From the NCBI RefSeq assembly GCF_003352915.1, contig NZ_CP022314.1, forward strand, positions 531,397 to 595,396: a DNA stretch of 64,000 bases, written 5' to 3'. Below the pieces are notes generated by a model. That model saw nothing but the letters and a program-made list of their open reading frames with translations, was not told the DNA's origin and did not search any database. Of this stretch, positions 10,709 through 18,616 are shown in pieces (within the stretch, counting starts at the first letter, position 1; each line of letters starts with the position of its first letter). Source of the stretch: Arthrobacter sp. PM3 (GTDB taxonomy: Bacteria; Actinomycetota; Actinomycetes; Actinomycetales; Micrococcaceae). Made by a program: the position numbers and the translations under genes.

Positions 10709-11380
10709 GTGAACGCACTGACCGTCCTGCCGCCGGCAGAGGACGAGACCCTCTCCCAGGCGGAGGCCGCATACCGGCAACTGCGCGACAAGCTGATCAT
10801 GCTCGAAATCCGGCCGGGCGAGCCGATCAATGACGGACAGCTGGCGGCCGAGCTCGGCTTCGGCCGCACGCCGGTGCGTGAGGCGATCAAGCGGCTGGAA
10901 GTGGACCATCTGGTGGTTTCCTATCCGCGGCGCGGCACCTTCGCCACCACCGTGGACTTCACGGAACTGGCCGACGTCTCGGAGATCCGGGAACTGCTGG
11001 AGCCGCTGGCGGCGCGCCGGGCCGCAACCCGGGCCAACGCCGCCATGCGCCGCGAACTGCTCGACGTCGCCAAGACCATTGCGGAGCTGGATCCGAGCCC
11101 GGCACAGTCCCGGGAGCTCATGCGCTACGACCTGACGGTGCACCGCCTGATCTACCGGGCCGCGGCGAACCCGCACCTGGAAGACACCCTGATCCGCTAC
11201 GACAACCTGGCCACCCGGATCTGGTGCCTGGTCCTGGACAAGGTCCCCTCCGTCAGCGGGCACATCACCGAGCACGTCGAGCTGCTCAGGGCCGTGGCCG
11301 AAGGCGACGCGGACAAGGCCGCGGAGCTCGCCCTGCACCACGTCACGAGCTTCGAACAGACCATCCGCAAGGTCCTCTGA
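10709..11380 (+). CDS. GntR-family (FadR/FCD type) transcriptional regulator
   Basis: 223 residues. A winged helix-turn-helix at about residues 20-85 (AYRQLRDKLIMLEIRPGEPINDGQLAAELGFGRTPVREAIKRL) is followed by an FCD all-helical ligand domain with metal-type histidines (LTVHRLIYRAA, HITEHVELLRAV, LHHVTSF). It is transcribed divergently from glyA-sox with 143 bp between start codons and a palindromic operator in the gap. It likely senses sarcosine or a related methylamine intermediate and controls the sox operon. Start is GTG at 10709. Confidence 0.88.
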   Translation: MNALTVLPPAEDETLSQAEAAYRQLRDKLIMLEIRPGEPINDGQLAAELGFGRTPVREAIKRLEVDHLVVSYPRRGTFATTVDFTELADVSEIRELLEPLAARRAATRANAAMRRELLDVAKTIAELDPSPAQSRELMRYDLTVHRLIYRAAANPHLEDTLIRYDNLATRIWCLVLDKVPSVSGHITEHVELLRAVAEGDADKAAELALHHVTSFEQTIRKVL

Positions 11381-11441
11381 GGCACTTGAGGTGCCGAGAC
11401 CGCCGGAAACGTGCGGGGTCGCCGGAAGTTTGCGGCAAGAG

Positions 11442-11470
11442 GACGACGGCGGGAGGCTCCCGCCGTCGTC
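11442..11470. terminator. Strong bidirectional hairpin between GntR and AHSA1 genes
   Basis: A perfect inverted repeat with 13-bp arms, GACGACGGCGGGA (11442-11454) and TCCCGCCGTCGTC (11458-11470), and a 3-nt loop. AAGAG precedes it and TCTTCTTG follows it. It lies between convergent genes. The same 13-bp arms recur in the hairpin at 24824-24857. Confidence 0.75.
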
Positions 11471-11503
11471 TTCTTGCGTTGCGGTGTTGCGGTGCTGCGC
11501 TGC

Positions 11504-12001
11504 TCAGGCGTTGGCGTGTTCGGCGAGGATGGCGTCGACCTGGCCCAGCGCCTCCCGCATGCCCTCCTCCATGCCCATGGCGAGCATTTGTTCGAGCTGG
11601 TCCTCGTTTTCGAAGGTGGTGAGGACGGCCATCCGGGTGCGGCCGCCGAGGTCCTCCAGCGTTACGATGCCGTGCGCGGCGCCGTGGTCGCCGGTGGGGT
11701 TGCCGGCCTCGTCCGCGAATCCGTAGTCGAACTCCAGGCGGTGCGGGGCTTCGATGGTGGTGAACATCCACCAGCCGTGGCCTTTGTCGCCGTCCGGGCC
11801 CGTCATGTAGTAGGTGGCCTTGCCGCCGGGAACGAAGTCGTGCTGCACGAACGTGGCCGGCCAGGTGGGCGGGCCCCACCAGCGCTCGAGCTGGCGCGGA
11901 TCGGCCCAGACCTGCCAGACCCGCTCCACGCCGGCGTCGAACTCGGTGACGAAGGTGAGGCTCAGCGCCTCAAGATTCTTGACCGAACTGATGACTGTCA
12001 T
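11504..12001 (-). CDS. SRPBCC/AHSA1-type ligand-binding protein
   Basis: 165 residues of the AHSA1-like START superfamily. FDAGVERVWQVWADPRQLERWWGPPTWPATF is the typical N-terminal strand/helix, and the long C-terminal helix is EQMLAMGMEEGMREALGQVDAILAE. The biochemical role is unknown; such proteins bind hydrophobic ligands. It is encoded 12 nt after an ArsR repressor, a widespread pairing in actinobacteria, and has an AGGAAAGG ribosome site. Confidence 0.82.
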   Translation of the reverse strand: MTVISSVKNLEALSLTFVTEFDAGVERVWQVWADPRQLERWWGPPTWPATFVQHDFVPGGKATYYMTGPDGDKGHGWWMFTTIEAPHRLEFDYGFADEAGNPTGDHGAAHGIVTLEDLGGRTRMAVLTTFENEDQLEQMLAMGMEEGMREALGQVDAILAEHANA

Positions 12002-12013
12002 GATGAACCTTTC

Positions 12014-12397
12014 CTACTCCTTGCGCGATTCCGGTTTCCTTGCCTGTGTCCGCTCTGTTTCCCTGGCCGGTTCGGCGAGCAGGTCCGCGATCCTGCCGGC
12101 CCGCTGCCGCCAGACGTCCTCGTATTCATCGAGCAGGCGCCGGGCCTTCTGCAGTCCGCCGTGATCGGCCCGCACAATCTGCTCCCTTCCGCGCTTCTCC
12201 TTGGTGATGAGGGAGGCGCGTTCCAGCACCGCCACGTGCTTCTGCACCGCGGCGAAGCTCATGGCGTAGAGGGCGGCGAGCCCGGAGACCGAGGACTCCC
12301 CCGCCGTCACCCGCCGCACGATGTCCCGGCGGGTCGCATCGGCGAGCGCCTGGAAGAGGCGGTCAAGGTCTTCGTCACTTTGCTGATCTACAACCAT
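12014..12397 (-). CDS. ArsR-family repressor of the AHSA1 pair
   Basis: 127 residues. The ArsR/SmtB winged helix covers about residues 10-90 (LFQALADATRRDIVRRVTAGESSVSGLAALYAMSFAAVQKHVAVLERASLI), without the cysteine metal-box of metal sensors. The C-terminus is a charged tail. A 20-bp palindrome overlaps its own start codon, which predicts tight autoregulation. It is co-transcribed with the downstream SRPBCC gene. Confidence 0.88.
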   Translation of the reverse strand: MVVDQQSDEDLDRLFQALADATRRDIVRRVTAGESSVSGLAALYAMSFAAVQKHVAVLERASLITKEKRGREQIVRADHGGLQKARRLLDEYEDVWRQRAGRIADLLAEPARETERTQARKPESRKE

Positions 12398-12407
12398 TTG
12401 GTTGTAG
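12388..12407. promoter_or_regulatory. ArsR operator overlapping the arsR start codon
   Basis: CTACAACCATTTGGTTGTAG has perfect 9-bp arms around a TT centre. The ATG of the ArsR gene (12397-12395) lies inside it, so codons 1-4 (Met-Val-Val-Asp) are partly dictated by the operator. The mRNA leader would be very short or absent. Confidence 0.65.
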
Positions 12408-12602
12408 GATAGGCCGCGCCGCGGGGGCTGTCAATGGTGCGCGACGCCCCGCTTACCGGCCCCGATCCGCCTCCCGCGGCCCTTCCTGCGCCCTCCCGTC
12501 CCCTCCCGCTCGCGACTTCGCCGGAATGCGCCCAAATCGCCGGAAGCTCTCGGCGAACTCGGCAGCTTCCCGCGAACTCGGCGGCAGAGGCATGCCGCGC
12601 GG

Positions 12603-12608
12603 TAGCGT
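12603..12608 (+). promoter_or_regulatory. -10 box of a leaderless MOSC transcript
   Basis: TAGCGT matches TANNNT and lies 6 nt before the ATG at 12615, where the transcription start would coincide with the start codon. No Shine-Dalgarno complement is in between except a GGTGGG run immediately before the codon. Confidence 0.5.
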
Positions 12609-12614
12609 GGTGGG

Positions 12615-13187
12615 ATGACGGCCAGCTACAGATACGACGTCGAGATCCTCCACCTGCTCGTATCCCCGGCGCACGCCTACTTCGGCCGGGCGCGCGAGGG
12701 GGCGGCCGACGTCCCCACCGCCGACGCCGACCAGGTGACGCTGGTGGCGGGCAAGGGGATCGTCGGCGACCGGTTCTTCGGCAAGGCCGCGCACATGGAC
12801 GCCGCCGTCACCGTGTTCGCCGCCGAGGCACTCGAAGCGATCGCTGCCGAGCTGGGAACGGCGCCCCTGGACCCGCTGCTGACGCGCCGCAATGTGGTCA
12901 TCCGGGGCGCGGAACTGGCACCGCTGCTCGGACACGACTTCGTGCTGGAGTCCCGGGGAGAGCGGGTGGGGCTCAAGGCCGGTCGGCCGGCCCATCCCTG
13001 CGCCTGGATGGACGCGATGCTCGCCCCGGGCGCCCACAAAGCCATGCGCGGCCGGGGCGGGCTGCGTTGCGGGGTGCTGTCCGACGGCGTCCTGCACCGC
13101 GGACCGGCAGTGCTGATCAGCCCCGTGCCGCTCGATCCCGGCCGCGCAGGCGACGCGACCGTACTGCGCCCTTCGCGCCTGCCCTAA
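12615..13187 (+). CDS. MOSC domain-containing protein
   Basis: 190 residues. The MOSC (molybdenum cofactor sulfurase C-terminal) beta-barrel is recognisable from the GKGIVGDRFFGK opening, AVTVFAAEALEAI, RRNVVIRGAEL and the Cys-containing HPCAWMDAML and GLRCGVLSDG. The family includes stand-alone proteins handling sulfur or N-hydroxylated substrates; the substrate here is unknown. The likely leaderless start fixes the N-terminus. It converges with the MFS gene. Confidence 0.85.
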   Translation: MTASYRYDVEILHLLVSPAHAYFGRAREGAADVPTADADQVTLVAGKGIVGDRFFGKAAHMDAAVTVFAAEALEAIAAELGTAPLDPLLTRRNVVIRGAELAPLLGHDFVLESRGERVGLKAGRPAHPCAWMDAMLAPGAHKAMRGRGGLRCGVLSDGVLHRGPAVLISPVPLDPGRAGDATVLRPSRLP

Positions 13188-13192
13188 GCTGC

Positions 13193-13218
13193 GCGGCTGG
13201 GGTTAGTCGTCCAGCCGC
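13193..13218. terminator. Hairpin at the MOSC/MFS convergent junction
   Basis: GCGGCTGG (13193-13200) and CCAGCCGC (13211-13218) form an 8-bp stem with a 10-nt loop that contains the stop codon of the MFS gene. Only 15 bp separate the two coding regions. Confidence 0.45.
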
Positions 13219-14381
13219 ACGCCGCGGAGCAGCAGGAGTGTCCCGCCGACCGCACCGGCGGACGCCAGGAAGACTCCGGCCGCCCCGAACCCTGCCGCGA
13301 CGATGCCGATGACACTCGGCAGGACCACCTGGCCCACCCTGTTGCCGGCGAGCCGCAGGGCCAGCGCCCGGCCGCGTTGCCCGGCCGGTGCTTGCGCGGA
13401 CAGCCACGACATGGTGAGGGGCTGGCCGATGCCGAGCCCCAGCCCCAGGACGGCCATCACGATGAACAAGGTCCAGGCCGGCATGGGAATTGCCGCCACC
13501 GCCAAGGCGCCCGTGGACAGGACAAGGCTGAGCACCATCAGTCTCATGCGCCCCAGTTTCCGGGACATCTGCCCCAGAATGATGCGGGACACCATGGAAA
13601 ACACGGCGCGGGTGGTGAGCATGAGGCCGACCGTCGCCGCCGTCAGCCCGCGTTCGGATCCGAGCGCGGGGAGGTAAACCGTGGTCAGGTCCACCACGGC
13701 CAGGACGGTGGCGCTGGTGCCCAGCGCCCGGGCTACCCCGGGGGTCTTCAGCAGCGACACGACGCCGCCTTTGCCGCCGTCGTCCGAGGACGCCTTCCGC
13801 TTGCGGCTGCTGACATTTGCCGAGACGCCGAAGGTGGTGACGAAGAGCACCAGGCTCATGCAGACGGAGAGGAAGAAGATCGCCTGGGTGTCGGGACGGA
13901 CGGAGGCGCCTCCGACCAGGGATATCGCGAGCGGCCCCAACGCCTGCCCCAGGGAGGCCGCGAAGGTCAGGTACCCGAAGGCCGAGTCCAGCCGGGATGC
14001 GACAGCGTTGTTGGCCACCACGGCCTGTTGTCCCACTACGCAGGCCAGCTGGCCGGCGCCGAGGAGCGCGGTTCCGATGACCAGGGCGGATATCGACGAG
14101 CCCCAGAACAACAGGTATGTTGAACACGCAAGAACGACGGCGGACCCGATCGCCATGAGCCGGCGCTCACCCAAGCGGTCCACGAGGCCGCCGGTCGGGA
14201 CGGCGAGCAGCAGCGGAAAGACGGCATAGCTGGCAGCCAGGACGCCCAGGGCATACCCGGGAACGTCGAGCTCGAGCGCCCGGTAGGTGGCGGCCGGCCG
14301 GACCAGGAAGGTCACGGCCTGGATCAGTGCCGAATGGATCAGGAGGGCCGCGGACGAGCGGCGGCCCAGGTCACCGATCAT
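13203..14381 (-). CDS. Major facilitator superfamily transporter
   Basis: 392 residues with about 12 hydrophobic helices. MFS signatures are visible: GLVDRLGERRLMAIGSAV between helices 2 and 3, and the equivalent ILGQMSRKLGRMRLMVLSLVLS in the second half. A charged central loop (SSRKRKASSDDGGK) separates the halves. The ATG at 14381 overlaps the stop of the upstream GntR gene (ATGA), so repressor and transporter are coupled. Direction and substrate cannot be told; the neighbouring regulator suggests uptake or export of a carboxylate. Confidence 0.85.
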   Translation of the reverse strand: MIGDLGRRSSAALLIHSALIQAVTFLVRPAATYRALELDVPGYALGVLAASYAVFPLLLAVPTGGLVDRLGERRLMAIGSAVVLACSTYLLFWGSSISALVIGTALLGAGQLACVVGQQAVVANNAVASRLDSAFGYLTFAASLGQALGPLAISLVGGASVRPDTQAIFFLSVCMSLVLFVTTFGVSANVSSRKRKASSDDGGKGGVVSLLKTPGVARALGTSATVLAVVDLTTVYLPALGSERGLTAATVGLMLTTRAVFSMVSRIILGQMSRKLGRMRLMVLSLVLSTGALAVAAIPMPAWTLFIVMAVLGLGLGIGQPLTMSWLSAQAPAGQRGRALALRLAGNRVGQVVLPSVIGIVAAGFGAAGVFLASAGAVGGTLLLLRGVRLDD

Positions 14382-15043
14382 GTGATAACAAGGCTGCTGC
14401 CCGAGATGGCACGCAGCGCCTCGTCCCGGGCACCAATGACGTGGTCGAAGGCGATCCTCGCGGCCTTTTCCGGGTCGTCCGCGGCCACCGCCTCCACGAG
14501 AATGCGGTGTTCGGCCAGGGCCCGGTCCCGCCGCTCCTGAGTGTTGTTGGTGAAGTGGCGGTAGCGCTCCATCTGGCTGGCGATCTGGTCGTGGAAGCGC
14601 TGGGACCAGGAATTCCCGTCGATCTCGGCGATCTTGTCGTGCAGCGACTTGCCGTGATTCATCGCGTCGTCGGCGAACTTCACCATGGCGGCATTGCGTT
14701 CGACGATCCCCCGGAGCGTTTCGATGTCGGCGGGTGTCGCCTTCGCGCACGCCCCGCGGGCCATCAGTGATTCGATCGCCGCGCGCACCTCGTACAGCTC
14801 CGAAATCGCCGCCGCATCCAGCACGGGCACCAGCACACCCCCTGTGGGCTGCTGCTCCAAAAGACTCTCCGAAATGAGCCGCCGGATGGCCTCCCGTAAC
14901 GGGGTGCGGCTCACTTGCAGCGCGGCAGCCATTGCGGGCTCGTAGATGCGCGTCCCCGGTTTGAGCTCAAGACTCAGAATCTGCCGTTTCAGCTCCGCAT
15001 ACACCAGGTGCGCCCCGGTGTTCCGGGCAGGTGCATATGCCAT
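14378..15043 (-). CDS. GntR-family (FCD type) regulator
   Basis: 221 residues from ATG 15043, with GGAAGG 8 nt upstream. Winged HTH at about 15-80 (VYAELKRQILSLELKPGTRIYEPAMAAALQVSRTPLREAIRRLI) and an FCD domain with conserved acidic/His positions (LHDKIAEIDGN, LAEHRILVEAV). It is co-transcribed with the MFS gene and lies divergent from the FAD monooxygenase. A TTGTATACAA palindrome upstream of its start is a textbook FadR/VanR-type site. It may control both the transporter and the monooxygenase. Confidence 0.87.
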   Translation of the reverse strand: MAYAPARNTGAHLVYAELKRQILSLELKPGTRIYEPAMAAALQVSRTPLREAIRRLISESLLEQQPTGGVLVPVLDAAAISELYEVRAAIESLMARGACAKATPADIETLRGIVERNAAMVKFADDAMNHGKSLHDKIAEIDGNSWSQRFHDQIASQMERYRHFTNNTQERRDRALAEHRILVEAVAADDPEKAARIAFDHVIGARDEALRAISGSSLVIT

Positions 15044-15071
15044 GTCGCGCCTTCCGCCGTTAGCTACATAC

Positions 15072-15089
15072 TTGTATACAACTATACAA
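15072..15089. promoter_or_regulatory. GntR operator with an extra half-site
   Basis: The perfect palindrome TTGTATACAA (15072-15081) is followed by a direct half-site TATACAA (15083-15089). It lies about 30 bp upstream of the GntR start and about 190 bp upstream of the monooxygenase start, in the only AT-rich patch of this gap. It matches the ATTGTATACAAT-like sites of FCD-type GntR proteins. Confidence 0.65.
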
Positions 15090-15279
15090 AGAGCAGGGTC
15101 CATGTCGCGGTGGGCTCGTAATTCGGGTGATCGTGCAGGAGGTTCCGGGGGCGGGACCGGGTTTCCGGAAGAAAGTGCATCCCCTGCCACTTCCAAGGTA
15201 TCGCGCCGCCGGGGGCTTGCGGCAAGGCCCCCGGCATGCCGGATACTGGGCGTTCGGTGCCGAGGTGAGCGGGGAAGAT

Positions 15280-16761
15280 ATGCACGATGTGGTGATTGTC
15301 GGGAGCGGCCCGACGGGGATGATGCTGGCGGGCGAGCTGCGGCTGGCGGGTGCCGACGTCGTGGTCCTCGAGCGGCGCGAGTCGCAGGACCTGACGGGCT
15401 CGCGCGGCGGCGGTATCCACTCCCGCACCATTGAGCTGCTTGACCAGCGCGGCATCGCCGGCCGGTTCCTCGCCGAAGGCAAAACGATGCAGGCGGCCAC
15501 GTTCGGCGGCACGGCGCTCGACCTGAGCCGCCTGCCCACGCGCCATCCGTACACGCTGGCACTTTTCCAGAACCACATCGAACGGCTGCTGCTCCAGTGG
15601 GCCGGGGAACTGGGCGTGCCGGTCCGGCACGGCACGGAGGTCACCGGCGTCGCACACTCCGACGCCGGCGTCGACGTTCAGCTCGCGGCCGCCGGACCGC
15701 TGCGGGCCCGGTATGTGGTGGGCGCGGACGGCGGCCGCAGTGTTTTGCGGCGCGCGGCCGACATCGGGTTCGCCGGCCCGGACGCGACGCGCAGCAGCCT
15801 CATCGCCGAAGTGGAGGTGACCGGGGAACTTCCGAAGGCCGGCAAGATTGACAGTCGCGGCGTCCACGGGCTCCACGCGATGGGCGACGGCACGGTGCGC
15901 GTCGTGGTGACCGAGGCGGAGCTGGGTCCGGCCACCGAGCCCACCCTGGCGGAGCTGCGGCGGGCGCTGGTCGAGGTGTTCGGCACGGACTTCGGCGTGC
16001 ACAGCCCCCGGTGGTTGTCGCGGTTCACGGACGCCACCCGGCAGGCGGTGTCCTATCGCGAAGGCCGGGTGCTGCTGGCCGGCGACGCCGCGCACGTGCA
16101 CTCCCCGACGGGCGGACTCGGCATCGGCCTGGGACTGCAGGACGCCGTCAACCTCGGCTGGAAGCTCGGGCAGGTGGTGCTGGGCATCTCGGGTGAGGAG
16201 CTGCTGGACACCTACCATGCGGAGCGGCACCCGGCCGGGGCGCGGGCGCTGAAGTACACGATGGCGCAGTCGCTGTTCCAGAAGGCGGACCCGCGGCAGG
16301 AGGCGCTGCGCGACCTGCTCGACGAGGTCCTGCGCGTCGACGGCGCGGGCACCCCGATCGCTGCACTGATCACCGGGCTGGACGTCGCGTACGACCTCGG
16401 CGCGGGCCACCCGCTGCTGGGGCGCCGGATGCCGGACCTTGACATCGTCACCCCCGATGGGCCGGTGCGGGTGTTCGAGCTGCTGCACCAGGCCCGGCCG
16501 GTGCTATTGGAGTTCGGCGGGCCGGAGCTGGACGCCGCCGCCTGGACCGGCCCTGCGCAGACCGGCCCTGCACAGACCGGCCGGGTCCGGCATGTCCAGG
16601 CAAAGTACGACGGCGCGTGGGAGCTTCCGGTGCTGGGCGAGGTGGCCGCGCCCACGGCCGTCCTTGTGCGCCCCGACGGCTACGTCGCGTGGGTCGGCGA
16701 AGACTCGGCCGGGGGGCTCACCGAGGCCCTGGCCACCTGGTGCGGCACGGCAGCCCGGTAG
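15280..16761 (+). CDS. FAD-dependent aromatic-type monooxygenase (PheA/TfdB/rifampicin-monooxygenase group)
   Basis: 493 residues from ATG 15280, which has GGGGAAG upstream. The N-terminal GxGxxG is VGSGPTGMMLAGELRLAGADVVVLERR; VGADGGRS is the central DG motif; GDAAHVHSPTGGLGIGLGLQDAVNLGWKL is the second FAD motif. A thioredoxin-like C-terminal domain (about 390-490) is as in phenol hydroxylases. It would hydroxylate an aromatic or antibiotic-like compound with NAD(P)H and O2; the substrate is unknown. A 15-bp tandem repeat (16546-16575) adds two TGPAQ units in the C-terminal domain. Confidence 0.85.
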   Translation: MHDVVIVGSGPTGMMLAGELRLAGADVVVLERRESQDLTGSRGGGIHSRTIELLDQRGIAGRFLAEGKTMQAATFGGTALDLSRLPTRHPYTLALFQNHIERLLLQWAGELGVPVRHGTEVTGVAHSDAGVDVQLAAAGPLRARYVVGADGGRSVLRRAADIGFAGPDATRSSLIAEVEVTGELPKAGKIDSRGVHGLHAMGDGTVRVVVTEAELGPATEPTLAELRRALVEVFGTDFGVHSPRWLSRFTDATRQAVSYREGRVLLAGDAAHVHSPTGGLGIGLGLQDAVNLGWKLGQVVLGISGEELLDTYHAERHPAGARALKYTMAQSLFQKADPRQEALRDLLDEVLRVDGAGTPIAALITGLDVAYDLGAGHPLLGRRMPDLDIVTPDGPVRVFELLHQARPVLLEFGGPELDAAAWTGPAQTGPAQTGRVRHVQAKYDGAWELPVLGEVAAPTAVLVRPDGYVAWVGEDSAGGLTEALATWCGTAAR

Positions 16762-16797
16762 CGCGCTTGCCGCCTGCCGGCGCCCCTGCGGACGGCG

Positions 16798-17439
16798 TCA
16801 GCCCGGGGACGAACCTTGTTGCTGCAGCGATCCGCGCGCCGCGCCGACCATCCCCTCCACTGCCCGGGCGATGTGAACGCCGCGTTCCTTGACACCGTCC
16901 CAGCGCACCAGGGCCTGGGCGTTCAGCCCGTCGATCATCCCCAGGATCTGCCAGGCCACGGATGCCGCATCAGAGGTTTCGAAGTCGTGGGCCGCCACAC
17001 CGGCCTCAACCACGCCCTGCAGCATGGCCTGCCACGCGTCCATCTGGTCGCGGACGCACTCCGCCAAGGCCTCGTTGCGCCGGCCCATGGTCCAGGCGTC
17101 CACCCAGATCGCCGTGACGTCCAGGCGGCTGCCGTCCAGCAGGGTGTCCAGGAGGTAGGCAAGCTGCCCCGGCGCGGACGGTATCCGGTCCACGGCCGCC
17201 TGCACCTCGGCCGTTTCGGCCGCGACGATGCCGGTGAACGTCGACGCCACAAGCTCCTCCACATTGGGCTGGTAGTGGGCCACAAGCCCGGAGGCGACCC
17301 CCACCCTGGCCGCCACATTGCGCAGCGTGATCGAACCGAGCCCCTGCTCGAGGGCAATATTCCGGGCGGCCTCTGAAATTTCACTGGCGCGCTCCCCCGG
17401 TGCCTTTCGGACGGCGCGCTTCCTCTGAGTGGTTGACAT
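16798..17439 (-). CDS. TetR-family regulator divergent from agmatine deiminase
   Basis: 213 residues from ATG 17439; a GTG directly before it is possible. The TetR HTH is at about 15-60 (ISEAARNIALEQGLGSITLRNVAARVGVASGLVAHYQPNVEELV), followed by a ligand domain resembling BetI-type C-terminal domains. No Shine-Dalgarno is visible; TAGACT (17453-17448) ends 8 nt before the ATG, consistent with a leaderless transcript. The operator palindrome at 17469-17488 sits just upstream and between it and the catabolic genes, so it probably represses both directions. Confidence 0.85.
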   Translation of the reverse strand: MSTTQRKRAVRKAPGERASEISEAARNIALEQGLGSITLRNVAARVGVASGLVAHYQPNVEELVASTFTGIVAAETAEVQAAVDRIPSAPGQLAYLLDTLLDGSRLDVTAIWVDAWTMGRRNEALAECVRDQMDAWQAMLQGVVEAGVAAHDFETSDAASVAWQILGMIDGLNAQALVRWDGVKERGVHIARAVEGMVGAARGSLQQQGSSPG

Positions 17440-17468
17440 CACGTAACAGTCTAGAGTAATTTTTTGCT

Positions 17469-17488
17469 TATTGATCGGTTGATCAATA
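17469..17488. promoter_or_regulatory. TetR operator between the regulator and the agmatine deiminase operon
   Basis: TATTGATCGGTTGATCAATA has perfect 8-bp arms and a 4-nt centre. It lies in the 133-bp divergent gap, close upstream of the regulator's presumed -10. Arms of this length and spacing are typical for TetR dimers. Confidence 0.6.
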
Positions 17489-17572
17489 GTGATTCGGCTT
17501 CGGCCGCAGGGCGTCCCTCATTGAGGAGGAGACCGACGGCGTCGAAGCAGGAAAGACAAAGGAGCCCTTCCC

Positions 17573-18616
17573 ATGGCATGGAGAATGCCCGCTGAAACCG
17601 CACCCCACGACCGCACCTGGATGGCGTTTCCCCGCACCGGGCTGACCTTGGGCGATGACCCCGCGTCGGCCGAGGAGGCCTACGCGGCCTGGACGGCCGT
17701 CGCCCTCGCGGTGGCCGAATTCGAGCCGGTCACCATGGTGGTGGATCCCAGCGAGCGGCAGCGCGCCGCCGACATGCTGGGCAGCGGCATCGAACGGCTT
17801 GAAACCCCGCTCGATGAATACTGGATGCGCGATGTCGGGCCGACGTTCGTCGTCGACGACGAACGCCCCGGCGTGCTCGGCGCGGTGGACTGGGTCTTCA
17901 ACGGCTGGGGCGCGCCGAAGTGGGCTGAATGGGAGAAGAGCGCCGGGATGGCACGCTTCGTGGCCGAAAAGTCCGGTGCGGAGCTCGTCAGCTCGCTGCT
18001 GGTCAACGAGGGCGGTGCCATCCACGTCGACGGCGAGGGCACCGTGCTGGTGACCGAAACCGTGCAGCTGGACCCGGGCCGGAACCCGTACGCGGACAAA
18101 GCCCGCGTCGAGGCGGAACTGGCACGCACCATCGGCGCCCGCAAGGCCGTCTGGGTCCCGCGCGGCCTGACCCGCGACTACGAGGACATGGGTACCCGCG
18201 GCCACATCGATATGGTGGCCACCCTGTCCTCTCCGGGCCAGGTCCTGCTGCACACCCAGACCAACCCGGAACACCCCGACTTCGAGGTCAGCCGCACCCT
18301 GCAGGCGTTCCTCGAAACCCAGACGGACGCCGCGGGAAGGCCGTTCCGGATCCGCCAGTTGCCGGCGCCGGAGACATTGCGCGACGAGGAAGGCTACGTG
18401 GACTGGAGCTACGTCAACCACCTTGTGGTCAACGGCGGCGTGATCGCCTGCGGGTACGGCGAAGCGCGGGCCGACGCGGTGGCCGCGGAAATCCTCGCCG
18501 AGGCATACCCCGGACGCCGCGTGGTGACCGTGGACGCCCGCCCGATCCTGGCCCGCGGCGGGGGCATCCACTGCATCACCCAGCAGCAGCCCACGCTCGA
18601 CCGGACGGTGGCGTGA
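17573..18616 (+). CDS. aguA: Agmatine deiminase
   Basis: 347 residues of the agmatine deiminase/porphyromonas-type peptidylarginine deiminase family. Signatures are MPAETAPHDRTWMAFP at the start, YWMRDVGPTFVV (substrate carboxy-guanidine pocket), GHIDMVA (catalytic His) and GGGIHCITQQQP with catalytic C334 near the end. It hydrolyses agmatine to N-carbamoylputrescine and ammonia in the cytoplasm. It heads a two-gene operon with the amidase (TGATG overlap). Confidence 0.9.
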   Translation: MAWRMPAETAPHDRTWMAFPRTGLTLGDDPASAEEAYAAWTAVALAVAEFEPVTMVVDPSERQRAADMLGSGIERLETPLDEYWMRDVGPTFVVDDERPGVLGAVDWVFNGWGAPKWAEWEKSAGMARFVAEKSGAELVSSLLVNEGGAIHVDGEGTVLVTETVQLDPGRNPYADKARVEAELARTIGARKAVWVPRGLTRDYEDMGTRGHIDMVATLSSPGQVLLHTQTNPEHPDFEVSRTLQAFLETQTDAAGRPFRIRQLPAPETLRDEEGYVDWSYVNHLVVNGGVIACGYGEARADAVAAEILAEAYPGRRVVTVDARPILARGGGIHCITQQQPTLDRTVA

